Source: Terebella lapidaria
Taxonomy: Eukaryota > Annelida > Polychaeta > Terebellida > Terebellidae
Length of the DNA stretch: 64,000 bases
Assembly (NCBI GenBank): GCA_949152475.1
Contig: OX424555.1
Span: forward strand, 97,063,515-97,127,514
Direction of reading: 5' to 3'
In this document: positions 11,190-22,877 of the stretch, piece by piece
Position numbering within the stretch: position 1 is the first letter of the stretch
How the letters are laid out: each line of letters begins with the position of its first letter
Notes under the pieces: model-generated
Databases searched by the model: none
Told to the model about the DNA's origin: nothing
Seen by the model: only the letters and a program-made list of their open reading frames with translations
Made by a program: the position numbers and the translations under genes

Positions 11190-12650
11190 TTGAGTGACGA
11201 ATTCTATCCGGTTTCACAGAAACACCTTACACCCAAATCCGTAATTTCCGCAATACAGGTAATATTCGCTGATTAACGCCTTTTGCTCTTGTATTTCTTA
11301 CATTTTCTCTCCCTATTTGATTCACGATCTCCTTTCTTACATTTCAATCAGATTCACAGCAGAGTTCCGTGTGTTATCTCTTTAGGCATATGACCACCTG
11401 TGACCTGAATATCGACGACGGTGATGTATGTTCAATTTATCGATCACAAATGCACGAGGCAAATCAAGGTATACGACCCATTGACGCACTCGGTTCTCAC
11501 CCACACACAAAGTCAGAACATAGCCACAGCACCACGAGAAGAATGAATCCTCGATGTTAAATGCTTGACCTGTTCGTGCTGATGGTATTATCTCCGGGCT
11601 TTTGGCGCCTGCCCTGTAGTCGCCGTAGAGGGGATGATCACAGAAGACCGCAGATAACGTCGCGGTGGATGGGAAGCACCAGCTCGGCAGAGACGCAACA
11701 CGAGCGAAATCCTGCGACTGACAGGGACCGAACAAATGCTCGGCTTGGTCGCTCCAGCGCCCGGGAGGGAGGGAGTTGGGCAATGTTACCGCGGAGACGG
11801 GAAGTCCTGGGGAAGCCACGAGAGAAGCGTATGGTACGTGGTCAGCGGCGCCACTTCAATCTCTTCCCCCAACTCGGGAGAAACTTTTCCTCTGCTAACT
11901 GCCGAGGCATCTAACTGCTCCTCTCTCAGCGGCATGGCTGGTAGAAGCGCAGTTCTGGTGGTGATTGGCTTTTTATCGCCCGTAATTTTGATCTTTTGCT
12001 TCCGCTGCTATGCGGGGTAAATAATGAGCGCAGATTTCGCAAGGAGATATTCGTAATTGGGATTTATTTACATTGCAGACTCCTGTCCGCATTCTGCACC
12101 ACAAAACAAGAGTCTGTTATTGCAATCGTGTGTGCATATTTGATCAACAAAAGCTATGAGTCGGGAGTTCGAAATGATGAGAAAAAATGATGGGTCTGGT
12201 GTCCTGAGTGGAATGTTACATGTGTCATGGTATCAGCCCACGTGATACATAATGCAACAATGCGGAGTCAATATTGAATCACTCATTTTGCAACCAACAG
12301 AAGAGTACAATTCGAAAGCATAATATGCATGAGAATAAACTGTGAATGATTTGAACAGGCAAATAAAGGTATATTATTATATAACTTTCGATATAACACC
12401 ATTTATACATTAAAAATGTAAGCAGCGGCGCTGTACCATACATTTTAACACTTTAGATAAACATAATGTTATTTATAAATCATAAGCAGCTTTAAAATAA
12501 AGAATCTTGAGTGGTGATTCAAAATGAATCACCACTTAATAGGTCCAGAGACAGAAGAGAAGCGATCGGCAAACTGTAGCGATTTGTGAAATAAGCAAGC
12601 AATTTCAAATTTACTTCAGTAACGAAGTGTCTTCTTGGCCTCAGTGACAC
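11190..12650. other. Upstream region of gene A; possible CpG-rich promoter
   Basis: The stretch 11600-11960 is much richer in CpG and GC than its surroundings (GTTACCGCGGAGACGG, CAGCGGCGCC) and lies 0.4-0.8 kb upstream of the gene A start. That makes it a candidate promoter or 5' untranslated exon. The ORFs across it on both strands have no recognisable domains. Nothing else is seen from 12000 to 12650. Confidence 0.25.
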
Positions 12651-12659
12651 ATGCAGGAC

Positions 12660-13430
12660 TACCTATTTAACAGAGCAATTGTGCGCCCAACACAAAGAGA
12701 GTATAGTGGCATCCGGAATGCCATAATACAATGCATTCCCATAATTGAGGTGTGAGATCAAAAAAGCATGTACCAGTTGTTTGCGTACGTCCAATGATGA
12801 CGTATGGGGTGCAGATTGGGAGATGCAGCTCTACATTTCGCTGCAATCTGCTGCTTGAACGACAGCTGGACTTCTTCATGGAACATCGTCAGAACAAACT
12901 AGAAGAGTATCTACTGCACACTTATCCAACAAACTCCTGGAACACATCAACGTGAATTCCGTTTTATTTGAGTTCATTTGTAGTCTGTTCATTACCATCC
13001 ATTCGTTAACAGACCACAAACACTGTTCCATGTTGTGTAACATCCGGAAGTATTCGGTTTAGAACTAGGATCACAACTGTCATACAATGTATAGTCATTA
13101 GCGTATCCCAGGATCGACACTCTGTAATTCTGAATATGATTTTGTTTGAGTACTGGCATGCATAGAATACAATAAACGCCCACAAAAGCTGTATTGCGGG
13201 ACTGAACAAGGTAGAGAGGTGCAGGCGACGACGACTCGTCTCCAAAGAGCAACTTGGTCAAACGTCCTGATGGTAAGTTTGAAGCCAATCTGCAGCAGTG
13301 TCGTTGACGCCAAATTTATTTTGCATGACTTTCAGCAAGACACAGTGATCAAGAGTATTCGAATATATTGAGCCGAGCTGGGTGGCGTGTGCATTATAAA
13401 CTCACCCAGAAACGTATTGTAGGCCCGTAT
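12660..13430 (-). pseudogene. Degenerate LINE reverse-transcriptase fragment
   Basis: On the minus strand, reading from about 13420 downwards across frameshifts, one finds TLDHCVLLKVMQNKFGVND followed by TAADWLQTYHQDV. This matches the xDHxxLLxxLxxxFGxxGxAxxWfxSYL region of L2/CR1-type reverse transcriptases. Further on, IQNYRVSILGYANDYTLYD corresponds to the palm motif GYADDTQLY, with the second catalytic Asp replaced by Asn. The fragment is inactive. The 3' part (12660-12950) is too diverged to align. Confidence 0.55.
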
Positions 13431-14310
13431 ACTACCGCGATTATAAACATATAAAACAAAAATATTCAGTGTCCCTCAAATGTCAGAGAAATCATATGGA
13501 CCTAATTTGCTTCTGTACTATTTGTGTAGTGATTTAGTAAAATGGATTGAAACATATTACCTACAACGATCTGTCATATTTTATCTCCTGCCATGGTTGG
13601 ATTTTGAGATACACCATATAGAAAATCTTGATAAATCACATACAATTATAGACATTTTGCTCATTTCATACAGTTCGATATCTGTAACGTAGTAACCAGA
13701 TCACGCAATGATAATACTTACATTCTCTCCTAATCTCATAACAAAGATATCAAGAGCGTTTCACTCTTCGCCATAGTTTGTGCCCGAGAGGTTGAACAGG
13801 CCAGGAAAAACACATGCACGCGACAAAGGAACGATATTTTCAACATTTCTTCGAAAAGGAGAGCATAAAAAATGCCACTAAAATCTGGGTAAGAACGTGA
13901 AGAAAATTTGGATGAATATTTTTGATCGGAAATATACCATTTCAGGTACTGAAACGTACAAGCAACACAAGGTTAGACCTTTAATAAGGAGTACACCAAA
14001 ATAGGCAGATACGAGGAGTGTAAAAAAAATCTGATATCAAAGGACAAGTCAGTTTGGATGGTCGTGCAACAACCCACTCTCCGAACAGCCGGACGAGCAT
14101 CGCTTTGGAAGGAAAAACGACCGTACACCATCGGTTTTGCAGTTGTATCCCGCAAAACGGTTCTGGAAACAATATACGCCTAGGGTTGGGATCAGAATAG
14201 AAGATTTCATTGGGTATGAATTGTTATCGGCCTACCCCAGGCCTATGTACGGAAACTAAAAAATAATGGGCCCTAGTCTGGGGTCAATTTTGATCTAGGC
14301 CTATCTGCAT
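13430..14310. other. No recognised feature
   Basis: AT-rich DNA with short ORFs on both strands (for example 13973-14172 minus) and no domain that I recognise. Short GGCCTA-rich repeats occur just before the element at 14317. Confidence 0.4.
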
Positions 14311-15120
14311 TTTCCCATTTTTAGGTTACCGGACCTTTGGTCCAATAACCTATTGGCACGGCGTTGCGTCCGTCGTCCGTCGTCGTCCGTCTACATTTTT
14401 ATCTTTAAAGTTTACAGTCGAATCTTTTTGAAATTTTGAACAAAAATACCTAAAAATATTTTGAGAGGGTAGGTATTTGCTAGTTTTTTTATTTTCGCAA
14501 TTTTTTCAATATGGCGGCCATTTTTGACGAAAAATGGCCAATTTTTGGACTTGGACGGTCGTTTTCTCAAAATCTGTTCAGTAACTTTTTTTTTATTGAT
14601 GCAAAACACTCCTTATATATGCCCCTGTGAGGTGTATAAGTTTCGTTGCCCTTGAATCGCTCGAAGTGGGCCATTCTGGCCCCAACTCGGCCGAGATGGG
14701 ACTTTCCCATGTTAAATTCTCCTATGCTTTATAATGGGACACATTATGCCTAATATCTCACTTAAAATTGAGAGTAGAGACTGGGAATCAATTGTGGACA
14801 TATAGGAAATAATATATGCAGAATATTCGCGTGACCTTGAATTTGACCTTTGACCTCATTTTCAAAGTCACATGACAAAATCGCTAATATCTTGCTTATT
14901 ATTGACTTTACAGCTTAGGAATCAATTGTGGACATATAGAAAATGATATATCCTCAATATTGTCATAACCTTGAATTTGACCTTTGACCTCATTTTCAAG
15001 GTCACAGGACAAAATGGCTAATATCTCGCTTATTATCGACTTTACAGCTTAGGAATCAATTGTGGACATATAGGAAATGATATATTCTGAATGTTGTCAT
15101 GACCTTAAATTTGACCTTTG

Positions 15121-15504
15121 ATCTTGCTTGGTGTCCGCCTACAGCTTGGTACTAGTCCATGCAACAAAAACGGTAACCGAACGGCCTGAAAACCCAGGAT
15201 TTTCGTGTTGGGCCAATATCTCATGAAAATCAGTGTGTATGTGCCAATAAATGTGTCAGAGCCATGGGGGGCCCTCAGAGCCATTCTATGCCAACATTTT
15301 GAGTAGTCTAAGTTGGATACAGTTGATATATTTTCCAGTTTTATATCGAAATGTGAGAGATTTCTGGCAACCTTTACCTGGATCCGCGAACTGCTCTCAA
15401 GCACGATTTTTCTTATAATTCTTGTTTTTTTTTTGTGGAAAATTTTATCCTTGATGCCTCTGGCAGTTGATTTGTCAACTATCTCAGGTAAATAATATTA
15501 CCAG

Positions 15505-15599
<95 letters not shown>

Positions 15600-15842
15600 A
15601 ATTACTGACGATGGTTTTATCACTGACTTATAAAGTTGCCACATATCTCCCGGATTTGACTATGCAAACTCAAAATATACCAAATATAATTTAATATATA
15701 CACCTGTAGACCATCCAAATGATTCCATTGAATGGATATGAAGTTATTTCATGGTTCTGACACATCTATTGGCACACACACACACTGTATAAAGGGTATT
15801 TCATGACAAATTGATCCAACACGAAAATCCCGGATCCAACAA
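15121..15842. mobile_element. Long-TIR MITE (copy 1) nested in E1
   Basis: This segment is the reverse complement of 29508-30205 over nearly its full length. It begins TTGCTTGGTGTCCGCCTACA and interrupts the 134-bp repeats of E1. In the more complete copy at 29.5 kb the two ends are inverted repeats of over 100 bp. Here the right end is truncated at the CCCGGATCC point (about 15835). The ORF of 99 codons on the minus strand is conserved in the other copy only because the copies are similar. Confidence 0.6.
15510..15598. repeat. (TA)n microsatellite, about 44 units
   Basis: A pure TA run of roughly 88 bp lies within the MITE. The homologous site at 29800-29815 has only about 7-8 units, so this tract expanded after the copies separated. 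Confidence 0.95.
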
Positions 15843-16786
15843 AAAACCTTGAATTTGACCTTGAACTTATTTTCAAGGTCAGAGCACAAAATGTCTAATC
15901 TCGCTTATTATCGACTTTACAACTTAGGAATCCATAGTGAACGTATAGGAAATGATATATGCCGAATATTTTGGTGACCGTGAATTTGACCTTTAACCTC
16001 ATTTTCCAGGTCAGAGAACTACATATGTCACTCATTGTCGACTTTACAACTTAGGAATTAATTGTGAACATAGAGGAAATGATACATGTATGCTGAATGT
16101 TCTCATGATTTTGAACTTGACCTTTGACTTCGTTTTCACGGTCAGATGACAAAATGGCTAATATCTCACTTATTATTGAGTACAGCCTAGGAATCAATTG
16201 TAGACATACTAGAAATGATATATGCTGAACATGCTCGTGACCTTGAGATGACCAATGGCCTTATTTTCAAGATCACGGGACAAAAGGCTAGTATCTAAAA
16301 CATATATTGTCCGGTAACCTCTCTCAGCCCTTGGGCTAATTTTATACATTGTGTATCAAATGGAACACCATTATAGTTTTTTCACATAAAGCGACACAAA
16401 AAAACTTGACTAACGTGAGTGGAAACCCAGAGCGTCTACATCACCATCAATCTAATTCAGCTTCCACTGTCAACAGCATTCGAACATGACTTTTCCACAC
16501 TGTACACTACTATCCCTCATACTAAGCTGAAAGCGAGGTTGAAGGATATTATTCAACAAAAGAATGGCAAAAGACGCCATGAATATCTTGTGGTTAATCG
16601 CAATTCAGTTTATTCTGTTAAAGAACACACTGACTGTGCTACTAAATATGATGAACATGATATCGTTAGTATGCTGGAATTTCTCATTGACAGCATATTT
16701 GTTGAGTTCCAACAAACGGTTGGTATCCCTATGGGTACCAATTGTGCACCACTATTAGCGGACTTGTTGCTATACTCATACAAGTA

Positions 16787-18715
16787 AGCGTCAGGAAATG
16801 TAGTAAAAGACACGTGTCGCCTCTTAGCAGTGCGTAGTTTGATTCCAGTGTGAGGGCACCGGGGAATTTATTTGAGTCTGAACGAATGGAGTCATGACCT
16901 ACTGCAAATATAGTCACAGGGTTCCCACTATGGTGGGTAACAAAATCAAGGACATTCCAGGCCTAAAACGGAACAATTTCCAGATCATATTAATTGAAAA
17001 TCCCTACAACCCCCACGCTCTCAAACCAAAAAAAAGGTAATAATTAAATATAAATTTAACACGCTTGTACACTTATATTAACATCTATATATTGGTCTTG
17101 ACTTCCAAACAATATTTTGTCGGAAATATTTCGTAACTACATCGAATTGCAAAAACCTTCATAAAACATATATCCGCGTGGCATTGTTCACCCTGTCATC
17201 GGTGCCCAGAAAATCAATACAGAGATTGTGGCGTTTTGACCCCTTTTGCTAGTTTTAAACTAGTTGTCATGTCAAGGCAATCCCATAAAGGAATGTAGGT
17301 TTGACTTAAAAAGATTTTGATAAATACAAATTTCACATCATGGAAGCTATTGTCAAATTGCTGCTGAAAGACAAAAGAATGCTAACTTCTACAAGTTATT
17401 GATGTGTGCTATTATACCGGTGAAAATCAGTTGATACGATGTACATGATTGGCTGGCTAAAGCAGTTATCACTCTCCTAGGAACAAATCGGCCAATGAGC
17501 TTGCATGTTAGAGCTTTGCTTTCACATTGAGTTTCTGCAAAATTATCACTGCCAGTGGAATAGGAAACCTCGCTGCGCGGTATCCGTTACGTGCGACAAA
17601 TTTTTAACAAAACTTTTCCCGACCAATAACATAACTGTCCGGCAATATACTTTTTCATTCAAAAACAATATCTTTCGGAACATTGCTCAAGCAATGATGA
17701 TGATGAAGAAGCCATATCGTGGATCATGGAATCGGGGAATTCCATGGGAGCCGCTGTCTGGTCGGTAAAAACTATCGAAAGACACATGCGGTTATCAGGC
17801 ATGAATAAATTCGGGAACGTTATACATACTAACGGAAATAGTTTTTGAGGGATTGTTTCCACCTGATGGTTGAGACTAATATTCTCAAAACAAATACTGC
17901 CCTAAGACAGCAGGATCGGACAAACGATGGTATTTTAATGTTTCTAATAGGCTTCATGATTTATCATACGGGACTATTATTGGAAATGATACTGGCTGCT
18001 CTTTGCTTGACATCATTGTGTTGATAACCAAGTACTATATCTTTACAACCTTTCTTCGAAAATCTGAACTCAGACTCCAAAAACTTATTGATAACATAAA
18101 AATTATTGAAACAATAGAAAAAGATATTGCAATTCGAAGAGAAAAAAAACTGACATCCACTCAATCAAATGGTTATCAATGTCTACTTTGGACCGGTAAC
18201 GTCTGTATGGACATGGTCCGGCAGGGTGTCTTGTGGTTTGGGGCGGGGCTTGGGATGGGTTGTGAGTGTGTGTGCGTGAATGTGTCTGTGTAAGTAACGT
18301 GTATGTGAATGTATGGAATAGTTAATCCTTCTTTTTTTCACAAACAATGTCAACTTTAAATGTAATGAATGAATATGTTCGTGAATATAAAAAAAAAGAA
18401 AAAAAAAGAAAGAACATATGCAGCCCAAGAGCAACAAGATGCTTTTGGAAACGCCTCTATAGCTACCGCATTGAAGCGCATATAAGGACAGGTCCTTATA
18501 TGTGAATATATCGAAAATTCAAAACATGTTCACTTATAAGGAAACGACCTTTTATCCAGACATAAAACACCCCGTTTATTCATATATAAGGACACTATAT
18601 GCACTACTATAAACTGAAGAATTGGGGCCTAATTAAAGAAAAGAAAAAAGGATCGGACAAACGCACCTATCCATGGGCCGTTTTTATCGTATTTGAGTAT
18701 CTCGCCTCCTGATGG
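16787..18715. mobile_element. 1.9-kb insertion splitting the Penelope-like copy
   Basis: The RT reading frame stops being colinear after YSYK at 16786 and resumes with DKRLAS at about 18716. The interval therefore entered after the retroelement. It carries no recognised protein and no clear terminal repeats. It includes a nested retroposed segment (17927-18649). Confidence 0.55.
17913..18663 (+). mobile_element. Retroposed segment with 14-bp target duplication
   Basis: GGATCGGACAAACG occurs at 17913-17926 and again at 18650-18663. The second copy is immediately preceded by an A-rich run (AAAGAAAAGAAAAAA), giving the hallmark of LINE-mediated retroposition: insert, A-rich tail, direct target duplication. 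The 723-bp insert (17927-18649) contains short ORFs, one with a Lys/Glu-rich helix (18030-18150), but no domain that I recognise. It could be a truncated LINE 3' end, a SINE or a retrocopied transcript. Confidence 0.6.
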
Positions 18716-19959
18716 AGGCGACAATGGAGCTGATAAACGATTAGCCAGTTCAATTTTACCTACAGTTATATTGATGATGTCATATCCTTGAATAACCCTA
18801 GATTTAGCGAATACCTACATCAGATATATCCAGACGAACTGGAAATCAAAGAAACAATTGATTCTCTAGTGTCAGCTTCTTACCTTGACATTTATCTCGA
18901 AATTGACCAAACAGGCAAATTGTGTACAAGGTTATATGACAAACGTGACGATTTTGATTTTCCCATTATCAACTTTCCTGTCTTGAGCAGTAATATCCCA
19001 GCATCACCAGCCTATGGCGTCTACGTGTCTCAGTTAATCCGTTATGCTAGAGCATGTTCATTATACCAGGAATTCATAGTTAGAGCACAGGTTCTGACTA
19101 CCAAATTGCTCAAACGGGGATACCAAATGCCTAGGCTGAAGTCGACATTTAAGAAGTTTTATGGTCGTCACTATGATCTGGTTGAATGTTTGATACTTGC
19201 ATTTATACCACTGAGCCGGTGTCACTGCTGGTGGACATTTAATCTGTCCCCGAGGATTCAATCAACTCAGTAGCCTTTTGGCTTATGATTAGGTACTTAT
19301 GTACTTGCCATATTTTACTCAATTGAATTTGGTCTTGTGAATCCAAAGTATATCGGTGGCAATTGCCGGCAAGCAAATTCTCGATTGGAATTAACACTTA
19401 GTAAATGGTAAGGGTTGATAACTTTGTACGAAACGTGTTACTTACAGATTACCCAAACAAACTGTGACATTTCTTTCTTTACACCACCCTTCCCCGCTTC
19501 AGCCACTAGCGTAACATCATGGAATGCCTGAATCCACAGGGTCTTGATGATGACCGCCATCATGTCACCATTCAACATATTGTGAAACCGTGGTTGTGAA
19601 AACATTGACGTTAAAGCTTACACAATTAATAAATCGCTGTCCAAACAGTCATGTCAGCTCTCTTCTTTGAGCAGACTTCAGATCAGTGTGTCACCGTTTG
19701 AAGCGCTTAAATATTGCCATGGATATTGCTCAGTAAGTGTAAGCGACATTTTTTCGAACATTTTTTCCCTTATATTATTTCACGTTCGCCGAAGATTTCT
19801 TCTATTAGCGTCATCTATATCTTGTTGTATCTGTGGTATTTATGATAATACTACGTATACAGCGGCATCAATACTTCACAGTTGTTCCATAAAATTTGCG
19901 TGAAAACTGTGCATTAATTTCTCGCTTCATACCTTCGATGAGCAACGTCTGCTTGGCAC

Positions 19960-20100
19960 GAAATTTTTCGCGCACTGATAATTTACGATATAATAATGAG
20001 CGCCGGGCCTCGAATGAGCACCTGCCTCGTATGAGCGCCGGGGGTAAAACATGCTCGAAAAAATAAGCACCCGGGCCCTTAATCGAGTAAATACGGTATA
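19960..20100. repeat. GAGCGCC-rich dispersed repeat fragment
   Basis: AATGAGCGCCGGGCCTCGAA, a second GAGCGCC copy and the inverted GCACCCGGGCCC word followed by AATCGAGTAAATACGGTA form a compact GC-rich repeat end just upstream of a Penelope-like tail. Probably the terminus of a DNA element; class unknown. The preceding 19330-19960 shows nothing recognisable. Confidence 0.35.
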
Positions 20101-20109
20101 TTTCCGTCT

Positions 20110-21370
20110 CGATATGCCAGTGTGGATATCACAACAGGTGTCACTTGCCGCATTCGGGGCAGGAAATGCTCAGTTTTTTTGGAGCACTTGATCTCACACT
20201 CAGCTGGCTGGGTGTCTGTGATTTTTGGTGCACGGACGTTTTGGCCAGCGGACGTTTTGGCCTGGACGTTTTGGCCACGGACATTTTGGCTCGGACGTTT
20301 TGGCCAGCAGTTTCTTCAGGGTAGGACGTTTTGGCCAAATTTTTAAATCTTGTCATTTCACAATGTCTTTGTGTTGACTTTTACAATAAGTATGATCATA
20401 TCATTGTACTGTCAGACATTAACTAACATTTTAATAGATAAATATTTTATATTTGATTTATGGGTCATCCAGATACAAGTAAAATGTCTTTTTAAACAGA
20501 ATTAAATTGTACCCTTCAATAGGAATCAAAGGAACTTATTGCATTATAATATGACATCAGAAACATCAGAAATGCAAAAAAAAAAACAACATTGGATCTT
20601 ATTTCCTTTAAATGTGATCCACTCAATTGTGATTAAGCAGATCACTTGTTAGGCAACTGTCATGCATACTAGTATTGGTAATTAACTTCTCTACTTGCTG
20701 GTTGGTGACAGGCTGGCATGTAAATGAGCAGATCAATTCATCTGACCAACTGGGTGAAATCAAAGCCTTGGATATACTAGTATGATATTTGCTCATGTAT
20801 GTTTATTGAAAAGACATCAAATGTCAGAGTTATGATCATACCGGTATTCATTGTAAAAAGTCAACAAAAAGATGTAAATTGTAAGTTAAAAGAAAAAATA
20901 TAAAAACTTGGCCAAAATGTCCTACCCTTGAAAAATTGCTGGCCAAAACGTCCAGGCCAAAACGTCTGGACCAAAACGTCCAGGCCAAAACGTCCGGGCC
21001 AAAACGTCCGTCCGGGCCAAAACGTCCGTCCGGGCCAAAACGTCCGGGCCAAAACGTCCAGGCCAAAACGTCCGGGCCAAAACGTCCGGGCCAAAACATC
21101 CGGGCCAAAACGTCCAGGCCAAAACGTCCGGGCCAAAACGTCCGGGCCAAAACGTCCGGGCCAAAACGTCCAGGCCAAAACGTCCGGGCCAAAACGTCCA
21201 GGCCAAAACGTCCTAGATTCGTGATTTTTACATGGCTTTGACTTTGATACTTTAGTATCACTCGGATTTGACTACTCACACTGATTTTGTAAAATTCGTC
21301 CATGGATTCGGTCTTGGAATACGAATTTGTCTGTTTGTCGGTATCCATTTCTAACGACATTATGCTCAGT
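20110..21370 (+). pseudogene. Penelope-like 3' tail (copy 4), interrupted
   Basis: Tail sequence at 20110-20226 (TCACTTGCCGCATTCGGGGC, CTCAGCTGGCTGGGTG) continues at 21230-21370 (CTCGGATTTGAC, GGAATACGAATTTGTC). The continuous version is 7640-7860. The gap is filled by the foldback element. Only untranslated tail is present; the RT coding part is missing. Confidence 0.6.
20227..21220. mobile_element. 994-bp foldback element with 15-bp-unit inverted arms
   Basis: The left arm (20227-20341) holds five or six units of GGACGTTTTGGCC type. The right arm (about 20905-21215) holds about 19 units of the reverse complement, GGCCAAAACGTCC plus 2 bp. The arms share the inner junction word GGGTAGGAC. 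The AT-rich core (20345-20900) is unique. A perfect 9-bp direct repeat GTGATTTTT flanks the element (20218-20226 and 21221-21229), and the homologous site at 7735-7745 has only one copy of that slot. A 9-bp duplication fits Mutator-like elements, but the superfamily is inferred from that alone. Confidence 0.8.
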
Positions 21371-21381
21371 TAGCATTTTAT

Positions 21382-21612
21382 TTGGATATGCATAAACACA
21401 ATTTCGCTAGTTTAATGACATTTGTGCGATTTTCGATGTATTTTGGTGTGGCCGAAAGCACTGGCTGCGTGTTCCGATTCGTGGCTACTGCGAAGTTGGG
21501 AAACTTTAAGGTCACTCTTGTCACGGATACTGTGGCAGATGCCAAGCGCATCAACATCCCCATGCTATTTCCATGCTTCAACTTCGTATGCTACAAGGAG
21601 ACCTTTCAGTAA
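21382..21612 (+). CDS. Possible exon or gene fragment, unrecognised
   Basis: A 76-codon open frame ending in TAA contains FGVAESTGCVFRFVATAKLG and NFKVTLVTDTVADAKRINIP. Its amino-acid composition and third-position GC look more like coding DNA than neighbouring frames, and an AG acceptor-like site precedes it (CAATTTCGCTAG at about 21418). No homologous family is recognised and no partner exon was found, so it may be chance or a pseudogene. Confidence 0.2.
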   Translation: MDMHKHNFASLMTFVRFSMYFGVAESTGCVFRFVATAKLGNFKVTLVTDTVADAKRINIPMLFPCFNFVCYKETFQ

Positions 21613-21619
21613 CAATATA

Positions 21620-22870
21620 TACACGTAATTCCTGTTACAAATGTCTCTTATGCACGATAGATCTATGAATATATATTCGGGGAATTGTACCCTTAATATA
21701 CCCTAAATTGGTGTGATAAGTCTGAGCGAAAAGCAATTCAATCTCAACTACATGTATATCTGGTTTAAATAAAGGTCTATGTGGTATCATTGGTCATAAA
21801 CCCAAGCACAGTCATGGACCAATGTAATATATGTTGACCAATCTTGCATATATTCTTTTTATAAGAATACACCATTTCAATGCTGATAAATTCAACAATT
21901 GTTCTTCCAGGTAAAATATTTCTCGGAATGGTTACCACGTGTACGTTCACGAGAACGTGGATATTTCTCTGAATTATGCAATTGACTTTTGCGCAGATGC
22001 AGGTTCAGTAGTAAGTTATCACCCATGACACTCGATCATTGTCTATCACTGCCGATATCTGAGATGGTACTCGAGTTATGTATGTCAGCAGGTAGCAATA
22101 TATATCGCAACTCTGATGGCCACACACGACATTCTTGCGACACGGCCAGAACACCGAGCCGTGGTCCGGCATGTCTGGTCAGTGAAAGCACGTGGACGTT
22201 CCAAAAAAAACTTTTTACCCGAGCCCGATATCAGAATCACTGGTGAGAATTGAATCCCCCAAACAGTTGGACTTTTCAAGGTATGTAAACTCGTTTTTCT
22301 TGATTCTCATGTGATATTGCCCCAAAGAGCAGTCTCCATATGATTTTTGAACTAAACCAGAATCATTTCTGTTGCATTTTGAGAGTACAAGTTCAACCCT
22401 TCGCGTCTCGTGCACGTCTTTGCGAAGTCGAAAACGAGGACCTGTCATGGTGTACATGGAATTCACATTCTAATATAGTTAGCTTTGTGTATTATTTGAC
22501 GGAATCGTGAATGAGTAATTTAGCTGTCCTGATCCTAATCACACTGTGGAGTGACTAAATATTTATGGAACTAATGTTGATGTCACATGTGGGATAGGAA
22601 ATGGTAATTTTTCCCAAACATCTGATAGAACTTCTCCAACAAAATTCATGAATTTCTTCAAATTGACTTCACATTTTTTTTAAATATTTCTTATATTTCG
22701 AAATTGATATTAAACCTAGCGCCAGTTCAACCAGATATTGAACCACTGCCTCAATTTTACTGACGTGAATTTTCGGTCTGAATACAAGTATTTAGCACGC
22801 ACATACAGACCTACCTACATTTCCTGCGAAAGAAGTATAGATTATTTTGTGCCTATATATTTGACTTTCA
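21620..22870. other. No recognised feature
   Basis: AT-rich intergenic or intronic DNA. Short ORFs at 21989-22279 on both strands carry no recognisable domain. The last part (22700-22877) could be an intron or 5' leader of the glycine-rich gene. Confidence 0.4.
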
Positions 22871-22877
22871 TCGCCAG

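Larger units (their letters stand above)
14317..16344 (+). mobile_element. ACCGG-ended hairpin element E1 with 134-bp central repeats
   Basis: The left end is a hairpin (GGTTACCGGACC, TTT, then GGTCCAATAACC), followed by TATTGGCACGGCGTTGCGTC and a CGTCGTCCGTC-rich tract. The right end reads GTCCGGTAACC followed by the palindrome-like AGCCCTTGGGCTAA. The same two ends recur at 35793, 37140-37180, 39900-39940, 44553 and 45256. Between them lie units of about 134 bp (14750-15120 and 15850-16290) with TGACCTTTGACCT and CAATTGTGGACATATAGGAA-like words. No protein is encoded. The layout (hairpin ends, no long TIR, central minisatellite) resembles bivalve central-repeat elements of Helitron/Helentron-related type; that link is inference. 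Confidence 0.65.
16440..19320 (+). pseudogene. Penelope-like reverse transcriptase, split copy 3
   Basis: The 5' part (16480-16786) encodes HDFSTLYTTIPHTKLKARLK and VGIPMGTNCAPLLADLLLYSY. The 3' part (about 18716-19200) encodes DKRLASSFNFTYSYIDDVIS, with the YIDD palm motif, then SYLDIYLEIDQTGKLCTRLY, NFPVLSSNIPASPAYGVYVS and MPRLKSTFKKFYGRHYDLV. Joined in order these make a contiguous RT core typical of endonuclease-lacking Penelope-like elements; the clade is recalled, not searched. The halves are separated by a 1.9-kb insertion exactly where other copies are continuous. Sequence from 19200 to 19320 is the element tail, also found inverted at 23930-24030. Confidence 0.7.

Noticed and set aside
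11382..11914. ORFs of 117-145 codons upstream of gene A
   Set aside because: GC-rich region open on both strands; no domain, more likely promoter or untranslated DNA.
15467..15694. ORF with a long Tyr-Ile run
   Set aside because: Translation of a (TA)n microsatellite.
20848..21360. Minus ORFs of 94-170 codons with FWPGRFGPDVLA repeats, and matching plus ORFs
   Set aside because: Artefact of the 15-bp GGCCAAAACGTCC arm of a foldback element; open on both strands and in several frames.
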